A DNA stretch of 64,000 nt from Paralvinella palmiformis (GCA_025642065.1 JAODUP010000439.1:1-64000), one strand, 5' to 3'. Positions 1 through 13,922 are shown, counted from the stretch's first letter. Translations and numbers: made by a program. The notes: a model not told the origin generated them from the sequence alone.

Positions 1-1293
1 CGCCCAATTGTTCCATGGATGACACTAACTTCATTCTGATACTAAAGACACACATTCGTCAAATAAACCCAAGATGAATGGAAAACAAAACGTGTTCTTG
101 GAGGTTTTGTTTGACATCTGGGTTTGATGAAAATCAAAGAGAAATCTTCAGATAAACATGTTTATTGAATCAAACCGTTCTCCTTTTAACTTGTTCTCGC
201 AGAGTTCTCTATAATATTTCATGATACTAGGTGACGTGCAAATGAAACAGGAACAATTAATAAGCCCTTTTTATAAATATAACACCATCCATTATCAAAT
301 CGTACACAAGTCCTAATTAAATTATTTAAACGTGATGTAAATTAACACTTGATCGCTATCTTCATAGCTTCCATTCATTGTAAAGGATTTCGTAACCAGT
401 GAAGATTGGTATTCGTTGGTGAGAAATGAAAATATCCACGGAGACATGAGGGTACTCCGAAAATAAACTTGAGTGTTTCCGCTAAAGGCTTTGATCCTCC
501 AAAAATATTTTTTATGTACAGCATTGGAAAATCAACTCGAGACTTCTATGTTACTGACTGGGGACTGGAACTCTATTCCCAAAATCTGTTTATTTTAGTA
601 GAAGCATCAATTTCGACAGAACATATTCTTTCCATATGTTAGTGACCACAGAAGTTATTATCTTGGACTACGAATGATTCTTTCATATATTTTGTATATC
701 CTGTTACTAATGTTCGATGGTGGACTAGTTCACGAATCGCTAAATACATCATATTCCCCTTTCCAAATCATTTATCAAACATTAGAACTCTGATCGCCTT
801 TTTAGTAAGAACAACCCCCCTTTCCTTTCCTTCCCATAAGTCCTCTGTTTTAACAGTCCTCGGTCTATTGTATCTAACGATGAATTCTCCATGATTGTGG
901 ACAACATTTCCTTTGGCAAGATGGCGAATATATGTAGATAAAATGTGGCTTGGAATTTATTAATAAATGTTCACTTATTAATAAGGATGCTAGTACATCA
1001 AAATGGCGTCTACCAGAAGGAGAAGTGATAATATTATTGGTGTCAGAGTGTTCGTATTATCTATTGTCTTAAGAGAAATATAGTCGTATAAGTCGAATGA
1101 TTTACTGAAATAGTCTAAGGATTAATAATATTACATTAAATGTTGATATAACTGATTATATCTCACACTTCAAGTCGGTTAGAGGACCTGAACAATTATA
1201 TGTAACTGACATTAGCTACTAGTAATAGGTAATTGATCCGTAAAATTATACTCCAACAAACTAAATTAATAAACTTTGGATTATTATAGTTAT

Positions 1294-1390
1294 TTTTCTT
1301 CTTCTTCTTCTTCTTATTATTATTATTAAGATTACGTCAATGATATATTATTATTATTATTATTATTATTATAATAATTATTATTATTAA
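1294..1390 (+). repeat. (TTC)n/(ATT)n microsatellite
   Basis: Short TTC run passing into interrupted ATT runs. The TTC part has its complement at 32093-32140 in the inverted copy, so it predates that duplication. Confidence 0.85.
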
Positions 1391-2794
1391 CGCCATATAT
1401 CAGACATTAAATAGTTCCATATTTATATTTGCAGAGGAGTATTCAGTATATCTCATTTAACCAAATATAATTATCGCATAACATATATATTAATGTGTAG
1501 TTGTGATTAGATGTAGTTGCTGTGATAATGCGTGTTTGTAGAATGTTACCCAAAGTAGTCATCCCTAAAACTATCTGAAGACAATATTCCTGTTGACCTA
1601 GTTCTTAATTGTAAAGAAAAATATTGATTTATGACTTTATATAAATAAATGCTTCTTTCTTTAATTATATTGATATATAAATGGATTTAAATTGAACATT
1701 AAATGAATATATCTTCCTTACTACTATTACTACTAGTACTACTACTACTTTTCTAAATTCACTAATATACTACTATACTACTAGCTATACTTTTACCATA
1801 TACAGTTTACTTCTTCAATGACTGTTATGGTTTTAGTTAGGGAAGCTGTCCATACATCTTCTGAATCTTCCTAAACAAGTAAATAAAGGGGTTTTTTTCT
1901 TTTTATTATTGTTATTAATGGTATTACAACCTACAACTTTTATATAACGAATTACATAAATAACTACTCTACTATATTATATTATACTACTATTATTATT
2001 ATTAATTATATATATTATTATTCTTATTAATTATTATTATTATTCCATATATAGACCATTTGTTCCATTTTATATTTTAGAAGGAGTATTCAGTAATCCA
2101 ATAACCATATATATGTCGTATACTTGGTATTAATGGAGTTGTATTAATCGGATATTGTTGCCTGTGATAATTTTTGTGGAATGTTAAACCCCAGGTAAGT
2201 CATCCCTAAAATATCTGAAGAAAAATTTGTTGACATAGTTCTTAATTTTAAAGAAAATCTACTGAATGTTTATATAAATAACTTCTTTCTTTAATTATTT
2301 CTGGTTAAAGCAAAATATTGATCTATAAATGGATTTAAATTGAACATTACATGGGAAAAATATGTCCTTACTTTAAATATATATAATATACATCACTTAT
2401 CTCTACTACTACTACTACTTGTATATTCTTTATAACACTTATTTCTCTTGCTGGCAAACTTTTAAATTTTAACATAACCGTTATATTTTCCATCATTTTA
2501 TATCTTAATAAACCCCTTGTTATGTTTTTGACTGAAAAACCTACGTAAGGAGATGTTATAATTTCAATGACATACTGTTATAGCAAACTCGAGAAAATTG
2601 ACAAAATTGGTAAAATTATGATGAATTTTAATATATAAATATACATCACTTGGCTTCTTTTATTGAAATTAGTTTAAATTATATTTTGAATCTATATCTA
2701 AATAATAATATCCACATTTATACAACTACTTTATTATATATTAGGATTCTATCATAATAAATGTTCATCCAAGCGTCATATAAATATATTTATG

Positions 2795-2935
2795 ACTACC
2801 ATTAGACAGTATTTTTGCTCCAGCCTATCTAGTAGTTACAGCCTGTAGAAGAGTTAGTATTGCCCACTTCCTAATACAAGGCTACAGGCTGTATCTAGCT
2901 TCTCTTATGGTGCTCATAAAACACAAACAAGTTAT
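2795..2935 (+). repeat. conserved core block with 12-bp dyad (copy 1)
   Basis: The most strongly conserved stretch of the 5.3-kb unit, nearly identical at 17130-17270 and, with a short internal deletion, at 25665-25795. It holds a perfect 12-bp inverted repeat, TACAGCCTGTAG at 2837-2848 and CTACAGGCTGTA at 2882-2893, able to form a stem-loop. The other copies keep the dyad with one mismatch each (17176-17187 with 17221-17232; 25717-25728 with 25745-25756), although the loop shortens from about 33 to 16 bases in copy 4. Confidence 0.6.
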
Positions 2936-3696
2936 CTAACGAAGAATACAAACGTGTCAAGACTTCGGACATACATAGAATATCTAGACGGTGTATCTTT
3001 GTCTATGTGAGTAATATAAACTTAATATCTAGATACGATCTATATATCTCTCAGAGAAACAGAGAATATTTAAATATATTTTCTATTTGCACGTCGATGT
3101 AATAACAATAAAGTGACAGTTGCTAGACAGCGTCTATCTCGGTAACGTCTGTTTCTATGACGTGGGAATAATACACAATATGTAGAAATTATCTATTTTA
3201 ATTTGTCTAATGAAAATCGAGATTTAACATCTAGATATTGTTTATCTGAATCTCCGTCTAATGGAGAGAAATACACGATATCTAGATACCTTCTAATTAG
3301 ATCTTTGTGTAATTAATATAGATGCGTGATATCTAGATATTGTCTATTTCTATCGGGGTCTAGTTCAACCGTCTAAGACAGGAATTAAGGATCAATGTTA
3401 TCTAAATCAAAGGACATTATCTGTAAAGATGATACTCAGTTAACCAAACGTTTTATTGTTATGACATCCTCATAGATAATATTTATTGTCTACAGTAAAA
3501 TCAACGTTGACATGGAAGACTTGACACCACGTTAGATGGTCTTTAAAATAGGTGATATTTAAGGCAGGTTTACTATTTAGAGATAATTAGTGTAATTAAC
3601 GAATGGAGGTTGTTGTTGTGGTTGTTCTTGTTGATGAAACAACTCCTTCTAAATCAATAATGTAAGTCAGGTTGTTGTGGAGATTAGTTTCTCTCA

Positions 3697-3702
3697 ATAA
3701 TA

Positions 3703-3739
<37 letters not shown>

Positions 3740-3740
3740 C
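3697..3740 (+). repeat. (AAT)n microsatellite
   Basis: Near-perfect trinucleotide run inside unit copy 1. Confidence 0.9.
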
Positions 3741-3914
3741 AATGATTTTAATGGATTTTTTATTATGACTGTTGTTTTAACGATATCGAGGTTCTGTATA
3801 TCTAGATCAGATCTACCTACAGATCTAGATATTATTTCACCTGGGACGAGAATCTAAATATCTAAGTGTTATTGTTATTGTTCTAATAGTATTAATGGTA
3901 ATATATGTTTATTC

Positions 3915-4450
3915 GAAGAATGACGTCATTTGACACAACCTAATGTATACGCAATATGATGACGTATTGATATACTGTAATGTTGGGTTAATATGTCTGA
4001 CTATAATGATAGGAAATAATATAATGTTGACGTTGACGTGACGTTACATGACGTTGATTTAGCTAGAGAATAATGTGATGTGACGTGATATTGAGATAAA
4101 GTGACGTAATTTGCATAAGGCGTGATGTAATATATACTCAATACAATGTCCTGTTGATATGAAAAAGTAACATTCTTATTATGTGATGTAATATTGATAT
4201 GACGTAGCATTCTGTCATATAATGTTGACGTTGACATGGCGTGATGTTGGTTAAACATGACGATAACATAACGCGACGTGATACCGGACGATGTGAGATC
4301 GATCTGGTTTTGTTTTAATATGACTTGAGACTAATATGACGTGATATTAATATGATGTTCACATTGAGCTGACCTGGTCTCAAAATTACACGTGACGTGA
4401 CGTAAATTGAGCTGAAATTGTTATTAATATAACGTAACATTATGAAGTAA
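3915..4450 (+). repeat. TGACG-rich segment, copy 1
   Basis: By eye about 14 TGACG pentamers lie on the plus strand and very few CGTCA, mostly as TGACGT followed by G, T or A. TGACGT is the core of the CRE/bZIP site and one full TGACGTCA is present near 3923-3930. The spacing is irregular, so this is not a simple satellite. Whether any protein binds is unknown. Confidence 0.6.
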
Positions 4451-7400
4451 CGCTATATACAGTAGAAATTAGTTACTAATAATAGACGATTGATCCACAA
4501 CGTTATATCCTTGAAAAACTGAATTAATAACCTAAGGAGCTTTACAATTGTTTAAAATAATGACTTAATGGTACCCTCTACATCGACTCGACGTACTACG
4601 AACAAGAAACCACGTGACTAATCTGAACCATGATCTTTATTCCCCGTGTGGAGTATCCTTAACACAGTGAGATCAGTTGTGGATATAGTCGTCACACACA
4701 TTGTATCTGCGTTAAGTGAATAAATTAAGATGCTGGATAAAGTCTTCCGGGTCTTCCTCGAGGAGATTTAATTTTTGAGGTTAGAAATCGTTAGTTCAGT
4801 TCCTTACACTAAGTCATCTTAGTCGCTCTAATTTTAGAAATTAATAATTTCCCCATTATGACTAATCTTACTACACATAGTGGACGTTTCTGGAAGATTC
4901 TAGCTTAGAAAACTGTCAATAAACATCTGGAATGATCCCGAAGGCTCTTAACATTTCCCGAATATTTTGACATCGTTGAGACCTTCTGTATAATTGGCTT
5001 TTTCAATAAACATTAATAAACCCAAACACCAATGATGCTAATAATTCTTTAATAATAACGGTATTTAAATAATAAATTTAGATGTTGAAGTAGAAGAAAG
5101 TTGGAAAACGTAGAAGTTATAGAAGCTGTTGAAGATTGATTGAAATAAAATAATAAAAATATGGGATATGTTAGATAGAGAACAAAGTACACGGTCAGTA
5201 AACATGTTTAATGTAGGGTGAAGATGATACACTTTCGCAACTCTTATACGATTTTAATGTATTTCACAACGAAAGGTTAGACATCAATATCTCTTTTAAT
5301 TATACACAGAATAGCTAAAAGGAGGAACCATTCGAAGGCAGTGTATAAATAATATATAATATAATAATACCTCAAAACATCATATGTCTGTAAAAACCCT
5401 ATAAGAGATTTAGATATAATTATTATTTATCTTTGACAGCAATCATAAACCGGTGTGTTTTTAGAGCGGATTCAAAAGTTTCAACAGACAACGCATTTCT
5501 AATATCTGGCGCCAACCTGTTTCACAAAGTGGAGGCTCTAACATTAAAGGTACAATCGCCATATGACTTGAGTAGAGAGACACAGTCACCTGCAATAGTA
5601 TCTGACCGGATGACCTGAGTTTTCGGGGATGACTTTCTAATGGACACCGGTTCACACCATTATCCCTTTTAAAGTCTATAATGTTTCGTGATACTCGTAA
5701 AACCACTCCTACGCCACTTAAATAATAAGTTATTCTCGTACATATGACACAAACCATCAATTATCAAATAATTACACAAGTCTCAGTTATATTATATCGT
5801 ATTTGGTGTAAAATACCATTTAATAGACACCTTTAAGACTTCCTTTCGTTGAAAAGGAAGTTATAACCAGTGAAGATTGGCATTCGTGGTTATAGTGAGA
5901 TAAGTGCAAATACCATTGTAGCCATGCGAGTAATCCGAAACTGAAACTTGAATACCCTTCAAAGAGTCTGATTTTCCTATTTCCTTTTAATGTACAGCTT
6001 CGGAATCCGATCTCGATAAGAGACTGGAATTGAATCACGTTTTCTAATGTTAATTGTGTAATGTTAGTTGCTACTTAAGTTATTTTCCTGGAATACGAAT
6101 GTTTCTTCCTTATAATTCTTGTATCCTGTTACAAATAATCTTCGTCCATTCGGATATATGTTAACTTGATGGAAGCTTGTATCGAACGACCAATATCATC
6201 TGGATTGTTACTCCAAGATCCCGTATAACATCCCCGATTGAAAGAGGACGACTATGTTTATATAAACGATAACTTGTGTTTTGTTTGTTTTATTTCAAGT
6301 TTGTGGTTATGGAAGAGTTGTATCGTTCATTGTTTATGTTTATCAAAGATGTTAGTACTTGAAAATGGTGATGACCAAAAGGAATAGTGATAATATTACT
6401 GGGTTTAAAATGTTCGTATTATCTATTGCGCTAAGAGATCTAATCTAAGGACTTTACAATGTATGTAGATTTGCGATATTACCGTTTATACCCTACTCAA
6501 AGCTGGTTTGAGGACATGAACAATTACATGTAGGTGACATTGACAACTAACAATAAGCGATTGATACACAAATATCCAACCTTAAATACCGAATTAACAT
6601 TTTAAGGATGATTACAACAATTGTTTAAAATAATCAACTAATGTTATGTTCGACGTCGTAATTAAATACGCCGAGCTTTGGATCACGTGACTAATTCGAT
6701 TAATAAATTTTGTTCCCCGTATTAAGCATGCGAGCCTTAAGACAATGACATCAACTGTAGATTAACAGTCAACACACACACTATTTATGTTGTAGGTAAA
6801 AAGTTGTAAATAATGCACGAATTGCATTTAGTATCCGTGCATTGTTCCGTTTAAATTACTCTTGTTGTCTTTCCCAGGCAGTGTCTATTCATTTTAGATT
6901 AGAAATTGATGGTTAAATGATCCAAATTATTATAATTTTGACATAACATAAAATACATTTTTGTGTGATGCTACTCCAAGAAACAGTCAACAAATATCCG
7001 GAAAGATCCCGAACAATTATTTTCACATATAATGACTTCACAACGGTACAAATGAAATAGTTCTCAATCCATTGGTGATCCCGAGAAACCAAGATACAGA
7101 ATTGAACCGAACTATTAGTTTCTTTAAACATTTGAAAGATAAACCAAGATACATTTATGGAAGAAGAAAAATATTATTCCAAAGGATAATCGTTTATCTT
7201 CTGTCGTTTATTATTTAATATTAATACGCGAGTGGAACATAAAGATGCCTGCTATATTAGTAAATAAATTAAATTTTCTCCAAATGTGAAAATATTTCAT
7301 CGAAATCCAATGTGATTCTAGTATATCTGCTGTAATCGGCGCATTGATTAGTAAGACTTAATAACACTTTTAGATAGAAAAATATCATTAAGTGTCGTTT

Positions 7401-8559
7401 CTTGTTGCTAGTTTAATACAACATTGAAGAGGACACAGTGGGTTACATCTACAGGCCCACAATACACAGGAGTATCATCTACGCCCTGACACAGCGTGCA
7501 ATGTTAGATAGCCTTATCCATTTTTATGTTACCAACAATATTTACTGATTTTTTAATTATTAATGGTTTAATATAAAGAAGTTTTATTTCTTTTATTAGC
7601 CCTGGTCTCGACAAAGACAGTTCGATAAAACTAACAATTCTGTGAGAGATTTGTGGACTAAACAAAAAGGCGTTTCTGTTGTAACTAATATTTATGGTTA
7701 TTAAAAATATTACATATAGTAGTTATGGACGTATCATATTATAAAGTGAACTATTGATCTAACAGGTGTTAGTCCATAGGCCAGAGAAATACTTAGCCTA
7801 AGTTTCGAAGTTTTATACACGTACAGATTATTTAGTTATAACACGTCTCCATCTATATGAAACAGATTATGAAATTGTTCATTTCTGTTTGAGTCTAATG
7901 CAGAAAATAGGATAATTATATTGTCAATATATCCACCATTTACAAAGGTATCTAGGTATCTCCTGTTTCTATGTGGTATACTATGAACTCATATATCATA
8001 TCTAGATACTGTTTATCTCTATATCCGTTTAACATAGGCAGATATAAAATAACGAAGCACTACCTTTCTTTTTAAAGTATGTCTATTCTAAAGTTTGTCT
8101 ATGTCTAGTTTAAAACATATATGTGTATGTACTACGTGAGAGAGTTAGTATTTTAGTAGAGGTTACACACGAAAGAGGAGATACTGTCCTGAGAACAATT
8201 AAAAACACAGGTAATATTGGGATTCGAACATCTGTTATACCAGAATTATTGTGGCTCGGTGAATTTTAGATTTGCAAATAGAAGGTGAAACACACAAATC
8301 TATATTGTTAATCTCTTGAATGACGTAGAGTCAGAATGTATGGGGGGTGGGTCAGAACCCCCACCTATCATGGGGTTAGAATCCCACCCCCATCTCCAGT
8401 AGGGATCCTCCATCTTTAAATGCAATATATCATTTGGCGACATAAGACATTGTAATAGTACTGTGAATTTATCATTCTTAAATAACCACACATTGAGTAT
8501 TGTGTAATGTGTGTCTGATAGCATTATTATTTAACATATATTTTTCTTAGTATAAAATG

Positions 8560-10072
8560 AATTATAATTGTGATTTGTCTGTTAAAGGATAACTTAGTAA
8601 GTAAAATATTTTGGCAATTCTCCCAAGAGGCAGAAATTCCCGAAGCTTACTCTCAAACAATATTGCCCCAATACTCGCCACAAGAAACTTAAAGGTTTAT
8701 GCAAGACATGCTTGGTTGAAAGACATTCTTGTTTGTAAACATTATTTTGGTGAGCTTTATGAACACGTGGTCACTTGTCTTGGTGCTATGGTTAATGCAC
8801 AAGTTTGTCCAGATATTAATGAAAGTCTTGGACTTGAGATCGTGAAACCAAGACTACTGGTCATGGTATGAAAAGTATTCTGCAGCGTTTTGGGGTTATT
8901 GTTGGACTCACAGTATTAAAGAATAGTTTGGATTATTTGATAGGCTTGTCAACTGAACTAAAAAAGGGATATTGACGTCTTTGAGCCATATACGATGATT
9001 GACAATATCAAATCAGAGATTCAATGTTCGAGGGATGACTTTGGTGTAGAATTCCTGAGATGATTCGACGAAGCAAAGCAGCTGGCATCATATATAGGTA
9101 CTGAAGAGGAAATGCAAAGGGTTCCAATGATTCATTGTATTAGATCAAATGTACCTGCTGGCCAGGTTTGCTGAGTCTAATACCATCTTTAATTGTCAAA
9201 CTAGGGATGCCTCCCCCAGAGCAATTTGAATCATGGGATGACAACCTGCTAACTCTGAGGTATTTAGATAATGAAGTATCCGGATGGTTCAATATGTGGT
9301 CCAGACAGTTTGACAGGGTCGATTTACCAGATACTTAGTATCTGCAGATCTAGATACTTTTCCGAATATTATAATTTATTTGGTATTAGGATATACTCTG
9401 CTTATTACATCTCTGGAAGCAGAGCGTAGTTTCTCTGTGTTGAGGTTAATCAAAAGCCATTTAAGCAGTTGGATGGCCGCCACAAGGTTTTCTGCCTTAA
9501 CACTAATGAAAATAAATTGCAGCAAACACATCGATTCCAAAAAGTTGCAGATAAATTAATTAAAGAACAACCAAGACGTTTGTTCAAGCCCAGCCTCTTC
9601 GACTAACTAATGTGGATTGACATGAGGTTATAAATATTTTAAAGATCATTGTTTCTTTCTCATAATGATGCACCTTGAAATAAATCATCAGTCTGCTCAT
9701 TAAATAGTTTAGTGACGTAATGCGCAATATTTCGCATTAAGACTGGGACACTTTCATGTTTCTAGAAACAAATCGAGTAACCTTCAATAATACTAACAAT
9801 CTGTATATACACTGAACCAATCACCAAGTATCATACCATGAGACTTTTCTCACAGGAATGTCTACTTTACCAAATATTTATACACATTATACACTTGAAA
9901 ATTGAGATTTTGTAGTGCTTCAGAAGATGTCTAAGCATTATCTTATTTCAATTTTTCTTCCACAGAGAAAGGGGAGATCCCCTACCTTAAAAACCCTCCC
10001 CGGCTCTTTACGCCTCGCATAATGGCTTCGCCCTTGTTTAGACCCCCCCAATAAATCCTAGATCCGCCCCTG
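8560..10072 (+). mobile_element. decayed hAT DNA transposon
   Basis: Relic of a hAT-superfamily transposon carrying a broken transposase reading frame at 8611-9600. The right end is well defined: 10052-10072 reads as the reverse complement of a terminal repeat beginning CAGGGGCGGATCTAGG, a form common at hAT ends. I found no matching left terminal repeat, so the 5' end is probably lost or rearranged. G/C-runs at 8340-8390 may be part of the original left end. It is inserted in unit copy 2. Confidence 0.75.
8611..9600 (+). pseudogene. hAT transposase (ZMYM1/DUF4371-like), broken
   Basis: Transposases of this family cut and paste hAT elements using an RNase H-like fold and dimerise through a C-terminal hAT domain. 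The clearest homology is that dimerisation domain at 9389-9520, which translates with TSLEAERSFSVLRL followed by KSHL and LTLMKIN. Upstream, 8889-8970 gives FGVIVGLTVLKNSLDYL and, after a shift, 8970-9060 gives MIDNIKSEI, matching the family's central region. The frame is broken by at least two shifts (near 8850 and 8970) and by several stops. The open stretch 8611-8871 lies where the preceding part of the transposase would be. No functional product is expected. Confidence 0.75.
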
Positions 10073-11884
10073 TATATGGTCTCTAAGTTCAGCATTAACA
10101 AAGCTAATTACTCGACTGCAACAAGGTTCTAAATGTGATATTTGCTCGTTGAGATAAAATAGATGAAATTTATATAAACTTAGTAATTAGTTACATATCA
10201 TCCGTTAATTAACTCATTGAGAGTAGAAATTAATGTTTAAAAAAAGCAGATAACATAAATAAGATTATAACTTGGTCAATTAATTGATTGATTTATCCTC
10301 ATCTGTCATACCTGGAACATCCAACCAAGGAACGAATCTAAAAAGAGAAACATCCCACAAACACAGACTTGAGCCCGGATTTTAAACTTACAACCTGAAG
10401 CTTTGCTGTACAATACTTCGTTATCGGGGTGTCCTCTAATCAGGTCAAAGAAAGATAATTATATTTCAATTATGTTATCAAATGAAGACATCCTAAATTA
10501 AGCCATCAATTTATCCGTGTATATATATCACCAAATGAAGAAGGATCCGGGCATTATTGACAATTTTCTATTTAAGTTAAATAATAAGTTAATTTCCGTT
10601 ATAGAATATCCCATTTGTTACAATAATAGTCTTTTAATAATTCTAAGATTAAATATTACGTGTTTGCTGATATAAATATTGCATACTTGTATTGATTGGG
10701 CAATAACCAGATTTTTTTGTTTCGTTTTTAAAAATTCTTAATTTTAAATTTATCTATCACAGAAAATAATAAAATGGCTTTCGCTCTCTACAAAAACTAC
10801 ATTAATCCGAGATTTATGTAATTAGTTTAGATATTTGTTTACTACACAAATTTTATGTCATGTTTTATGACATAAAGTTAACTCTATAGTTAAGTCTATA
10901 GAGGTCACTACGTCATCTGAACTCCTCAAGGTCGCTGTAGCTAGAAATAAAGGGGTATTCATGTCCAGAAACATCCTCCAAAATGGAGATTTCTGGATCA
11001 AAATAAACAAACTGCTCTCTGTCAATAGTGAGGATTGATTCTACAATTCATCGTAGAATTATTTAATTACTTCATTTATTATCATAAGTTAAAGCTATAA
11101 TAGAAGACAACATGAGTCACAAATTATACATAATGTATATATAATTATGTTTGTTATTTTATTTTAGAGTTGATGTAAGTCATAACTTGATAAACAATAT
11201 TTTTTATTTCTGTTTCAATAAATTAATTATTCAAAATATTTAATGCAATTTTCTATCATTTTGATCCACTGATCTATCATTACTTATATAATCATCATGT
11301 TGTCCTCCCACACTAGATTTTGTATTAATATATATTATATCTCTAGTTAAAGGTGAGCAATAATGTCCATAGAAACGTAATTCTACTTTAATCCATTATA
11401 TAGTCTCAGATACTGAAATAATTTTATTATTGTGTACCTATATTTAACTCTCACTAACTTTTAATTCAACGAGACTTTAATTATAGTAATTTTCCTTAAA
11501 TAAAATTAAGGATAATTCTTATCTTCAATAATTTATAATCCATAGTAATTGATGTTAGAATAAAATTTACCTTAATAATTATTTGGATTTTCAATGAAAC
11601 GGCGATGAGATGTTATCTAACAAAAATAACGTAATTTTTAATGTACACGTGACACGTGCCCCAGAAATTAGATATAAATTTAGAACGTGTATATATTAGT
11701 TAATATTATTTGTTTACAAAAAATCATCCGTTGTTAAGTACGTGATAAGATTGGTGTTTTTCTTTTTCAATTTTGACAATATTAATGTTCCAGTTAGTTG
11801 AGCTTCGATGGCGAACTAATGCTTTCACCAGTTAATATTCTCATTAGGACTGTATCAGACATGATAATGATCATTGGTGTTTGA
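10072..11884. other. AT-rich DNA without recognisable genes
   Basis: Apart from the SINE relic at 10296-10438 I see no coding homology and no clear match to the 5.3-kb unit. Long AT-rich tracts dominate. Confidence 0.5.
10296..10438 (-). mobile_element. tRNA-derived SINE relic, family B
   Basis: On the minus strand it shows an eroded tRNA-like head followed by a shared body containing TTTGTGGGATG and TTTCTC. The same body occurs at 63413-63560 and, diverged, at 43463-43575 and 48384-48550. SINEs of this kind are transcribed by RNA polymerase III and mobilised by a partner LINE; this copy is old. Confidence 0.55.
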
Positions 11885-12048
11885 CAGCCACGTTTGGGCA
11901 AATGGTAGACTAAATGAGCTGAGCGACCTTCAGAGGTAATAAATCGAAGTCAAAGATGAAACACCATTCAGATATGATCCCCCGAGATTCGAACTCAGGT
12001 GGTAGTGATCTGTGGTCCAACGCGCTATCGCGAGACCACGGAGGCGCC
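11885..12048 (-). mobile_element. tRNA-derived SINE, family A
   Basis: Read on the minus strand the element starts with GGCGCCTCCGTGGTC, an A-box-like TGGTCTCGCGATAG, then a B box GAGTTCGAATC, followed by the family A body (…GGTGTTTCATCTTTGAC…) and the 3' part ending near the GGCCGT-type tail. It abuts the hAT relic at 12050, so one probably inserted into the other. Confidence 0.8.
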
Positions 12049-12049
12049 A

Positions 12050-12440
12050 GTTAATGCTAAAATCACTGAAAGCACATGAAATCACCGAAAGTAATGAAAG
12101 CACCGAAAGCACCTGCACATTATCGCAACCTTTTCAAGATCTCTGCAAAGCTTTGACTTCACTGGAAGAGTCTACAGACTACACACAGGAACATGATATT
12201 GTCACATCCGGTTATGTGGTGCCATATGTGATTGTACTTAAGGCTGCATTGAACAATATGCACTCCAGATATAAAATTGATCCGGTCACAGCTTTAAAGA
12301 AATATGTGAAAAATCGACTAACATAATTCGAATCTTGTCAAGTGTTGCAATTATCTGCTGCTCTAGACCCACGCTTCAAGCTGCAATAATGTGTGCTAGT
12401 GTGGCAGACATAGAAACACATGTACTATTGAAGGCTGAAC
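12050..12440 (+). pseudogene. hAT transposase fragment (ZBED-like)
   Basis: An open stretch ending at 12326 encodes a helix-rich segment resembling the middle of ZBED-type hAT transposases (…LCKALTSLEESTDYTQEHD…). In another frame, 12351-12389 gives LSAALDPRFKLQ, containing the LDPRFK signature of the family. The apparent upstream start of the open frame lies inside the neighbouring SINE and is not genuine. The dimerisation domain was not found. AT-rich sequence with TATTCGAATA-type motifs at 12660-12700 may be the element's right end. Confidence 0.65.
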
Positions 12441-12579
12441 TCATCCAAGCACCAGCCTCTTGATCCAGCAACATCATCTCCTCGTAACAAATCAAAACTG
12501 TTATGTTTCATATTATATATATATATAACATCTATATACATATGTCATGTTTGCACAAAAAGGTGCATAAAATTGCTGT

Positions 12580-12720
12580 TTTAAAAAGTATTCTAAGTAT
12601 TAATGAATGTATTAAAAAGTATTTATATTTATATTCTATTTATATATTAATATTCATGATTGGACAGTACTCGTATTCGAATACATTGTTAAGTATTCAT
12701 CCCATGTCTGGTCTGTATGG
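12580..12720 (+). mobile_element. possible hAT 3' terminal region
   Basis: Contains GTATTCGAATAC (about 12674) and repeated AAGTATT motifs, like the terminal pair at 56355-56470 and 57184-57265. It follows the ZBED-like transposase relic directly, which supports assignment to the same element. I could not define an exact end. Confidence 0.35.
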
Positions 12721-13237
12721 GAAGTCAACATCGTGGCAGGAAAATAAAAGGTTTATTTCTTATTTTATTTTTATTTTAACAGTAATCATCAAAACCCCCT
12801 GATGACAATTTTTATATACCAAAATAATATCAATGATATAAAATATGAAGACGACACACACGAGTAATTGTTTGATGATACCTTTGTCTATATAATTTAC
12901 TAATATGTCTTATTAGCAGTCCAGAGTATGATATCAGCGAATATATAATATTATTATTACAAATAATGTCATATATCAGACAGTAAAAATTTCAATCCAA
13001 GAGGATTACTCAGTATATCTCATATAACCAGATATAATTATCATATAACTTACTTACAACTCAATTATGTTATCAAATATTATATCATCCATTTGATATT
13101 CTGCCCGTAGAGTTTTGTATAAATATGATTACTGATAGGAATGTGTTCTGTTGACATTTGTTACCGAGATATATTAATAAATATAGATAATTTAATGACA
13201 GTAAAGTTAATTACATATGTCAAATGTAATTGTAATT

Positions 13238-13408
13238 GTTTTATGGTCACTTTTCTGCACATAGTTAGCTTAATGGTCCGAGAGACCTTCAAATGTAATG
13301 AAGTGAAGTCACAGATGAAACACCCTTCTAAGATAGCACTGACAGTGTTTGAACAGAGAAGCTATAGATTTGTGAATAATCGTGTCACCAGTTAGACCAC
13401 GTAGAACC
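13238..13408 (-). mobile_element. tRNA-derived SINE relic, family A, old
   Basis: Strongly diverged minus-strand copy. The 3' body (AAACACCCTTC, TGGTCACTTTTCTGCAC) is recognisable and the tRNA-like head is nearly erased. Confidence 0.6.
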
Positions 13409-13813
13409 CCTAATTTCCACGTAATAATAACATAACATGGTTTAATTAAAGTTATGGCTCATTTGTTATGATGATATACTAAATTATGTTATGATGATAC
13501 CATGATCATCACTTATCTATCAGAAGCCTTAATACATCCCCAACATCACACCATATCAGTATCCGTATATAATACCATTATATCCGTAATGGTAATGACC
13601 AAGTTGCCATTCATAATATTTTATTACGTCATATTAATTTGTTTACGTAATTGGTCGGCTTCAATGTTTATTTTGTTTACGTCATAAACATATCATATCA
13701 ATTATGTGTGTCTGATGTCATTATAATAGTCTTTTATATAATACGCTAAATACACCAGGATTACGACGAAGATTGGATTAATTTAGAATCTAAAAACTGT
13801 CCGCTATTATTTG

Positions 13814-13815
<2 letters not shown>

Positions 13816-13900
<85 letters not shown>

Positions 13901-13922
13901 AGAGAGAGAGAGAGAGAGAGAG
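13816..13922 (+). repeat. (TA)n(GA)n microsatellite
   Basis: About 40 TA units followed by 12 AG units, at the junction between unit copies 2 and 3. Confidence 0.95.

Larger units (their letters stand above)
1..5640 (+). repeat. 5.3-kb non-coding unit, copy 1
   Basis: First of at least four head-to-tail copies of a long AT-rich unit with no coding potential. Sub-blocks run: 1-1250 (matches 14020-14900 and, inverted, 32093-33430), 1390-1690 and again 2040-2370 (two diverged copies of a block also at 18440-18620), 2600-3000 (matches 16970-17400 and 25410-25850), 3420-3860 (matches 25860-26310), 3900-4450 (TGACG-rich; matches 17700-18245 and 26340-27120). A further copy of the 6540-7100 block lies at 4470-4980. 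Compared with copy 3 the 15240-16600 part is missing, so the unit is rearranged. TTC/ATT microsatellites interrupt it at 1294-1390. The start of the unit is arbitrary because the window begins inside the array. Confidence 0.75.
5650..13780 (+). repeat. 5.3-kb non-coding unit, copy 2, interrupted
   Basis: Second, more diverged copy of the tandem unit. 5660-6140 aligns with 205-720 and 14000-14330; 6540-7100 aligns with 14820-15120 and 4470-4980; 7140-7560 aligns with 15240-15680 and 19260-19680; 7790-8000 aligns with 15890-16090. After about 8100 the copy is split by hAT and SINE insertions. A small piece of the unit reappears at 12950-13060 (matches 1395-1490). The excess length over 5.3 kb is accounted for by the mobile elements between 8.1 and 12.8 kb and by sequence I cannot assign. 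Confidence 0.6.

Noticed and set aside
5461..5760. 99-codon minus-strand frame in unit copy 2
   Set aside because: It spans a boundary between unassigned sequence and the non-coding unit and is absent from the other unit copies.
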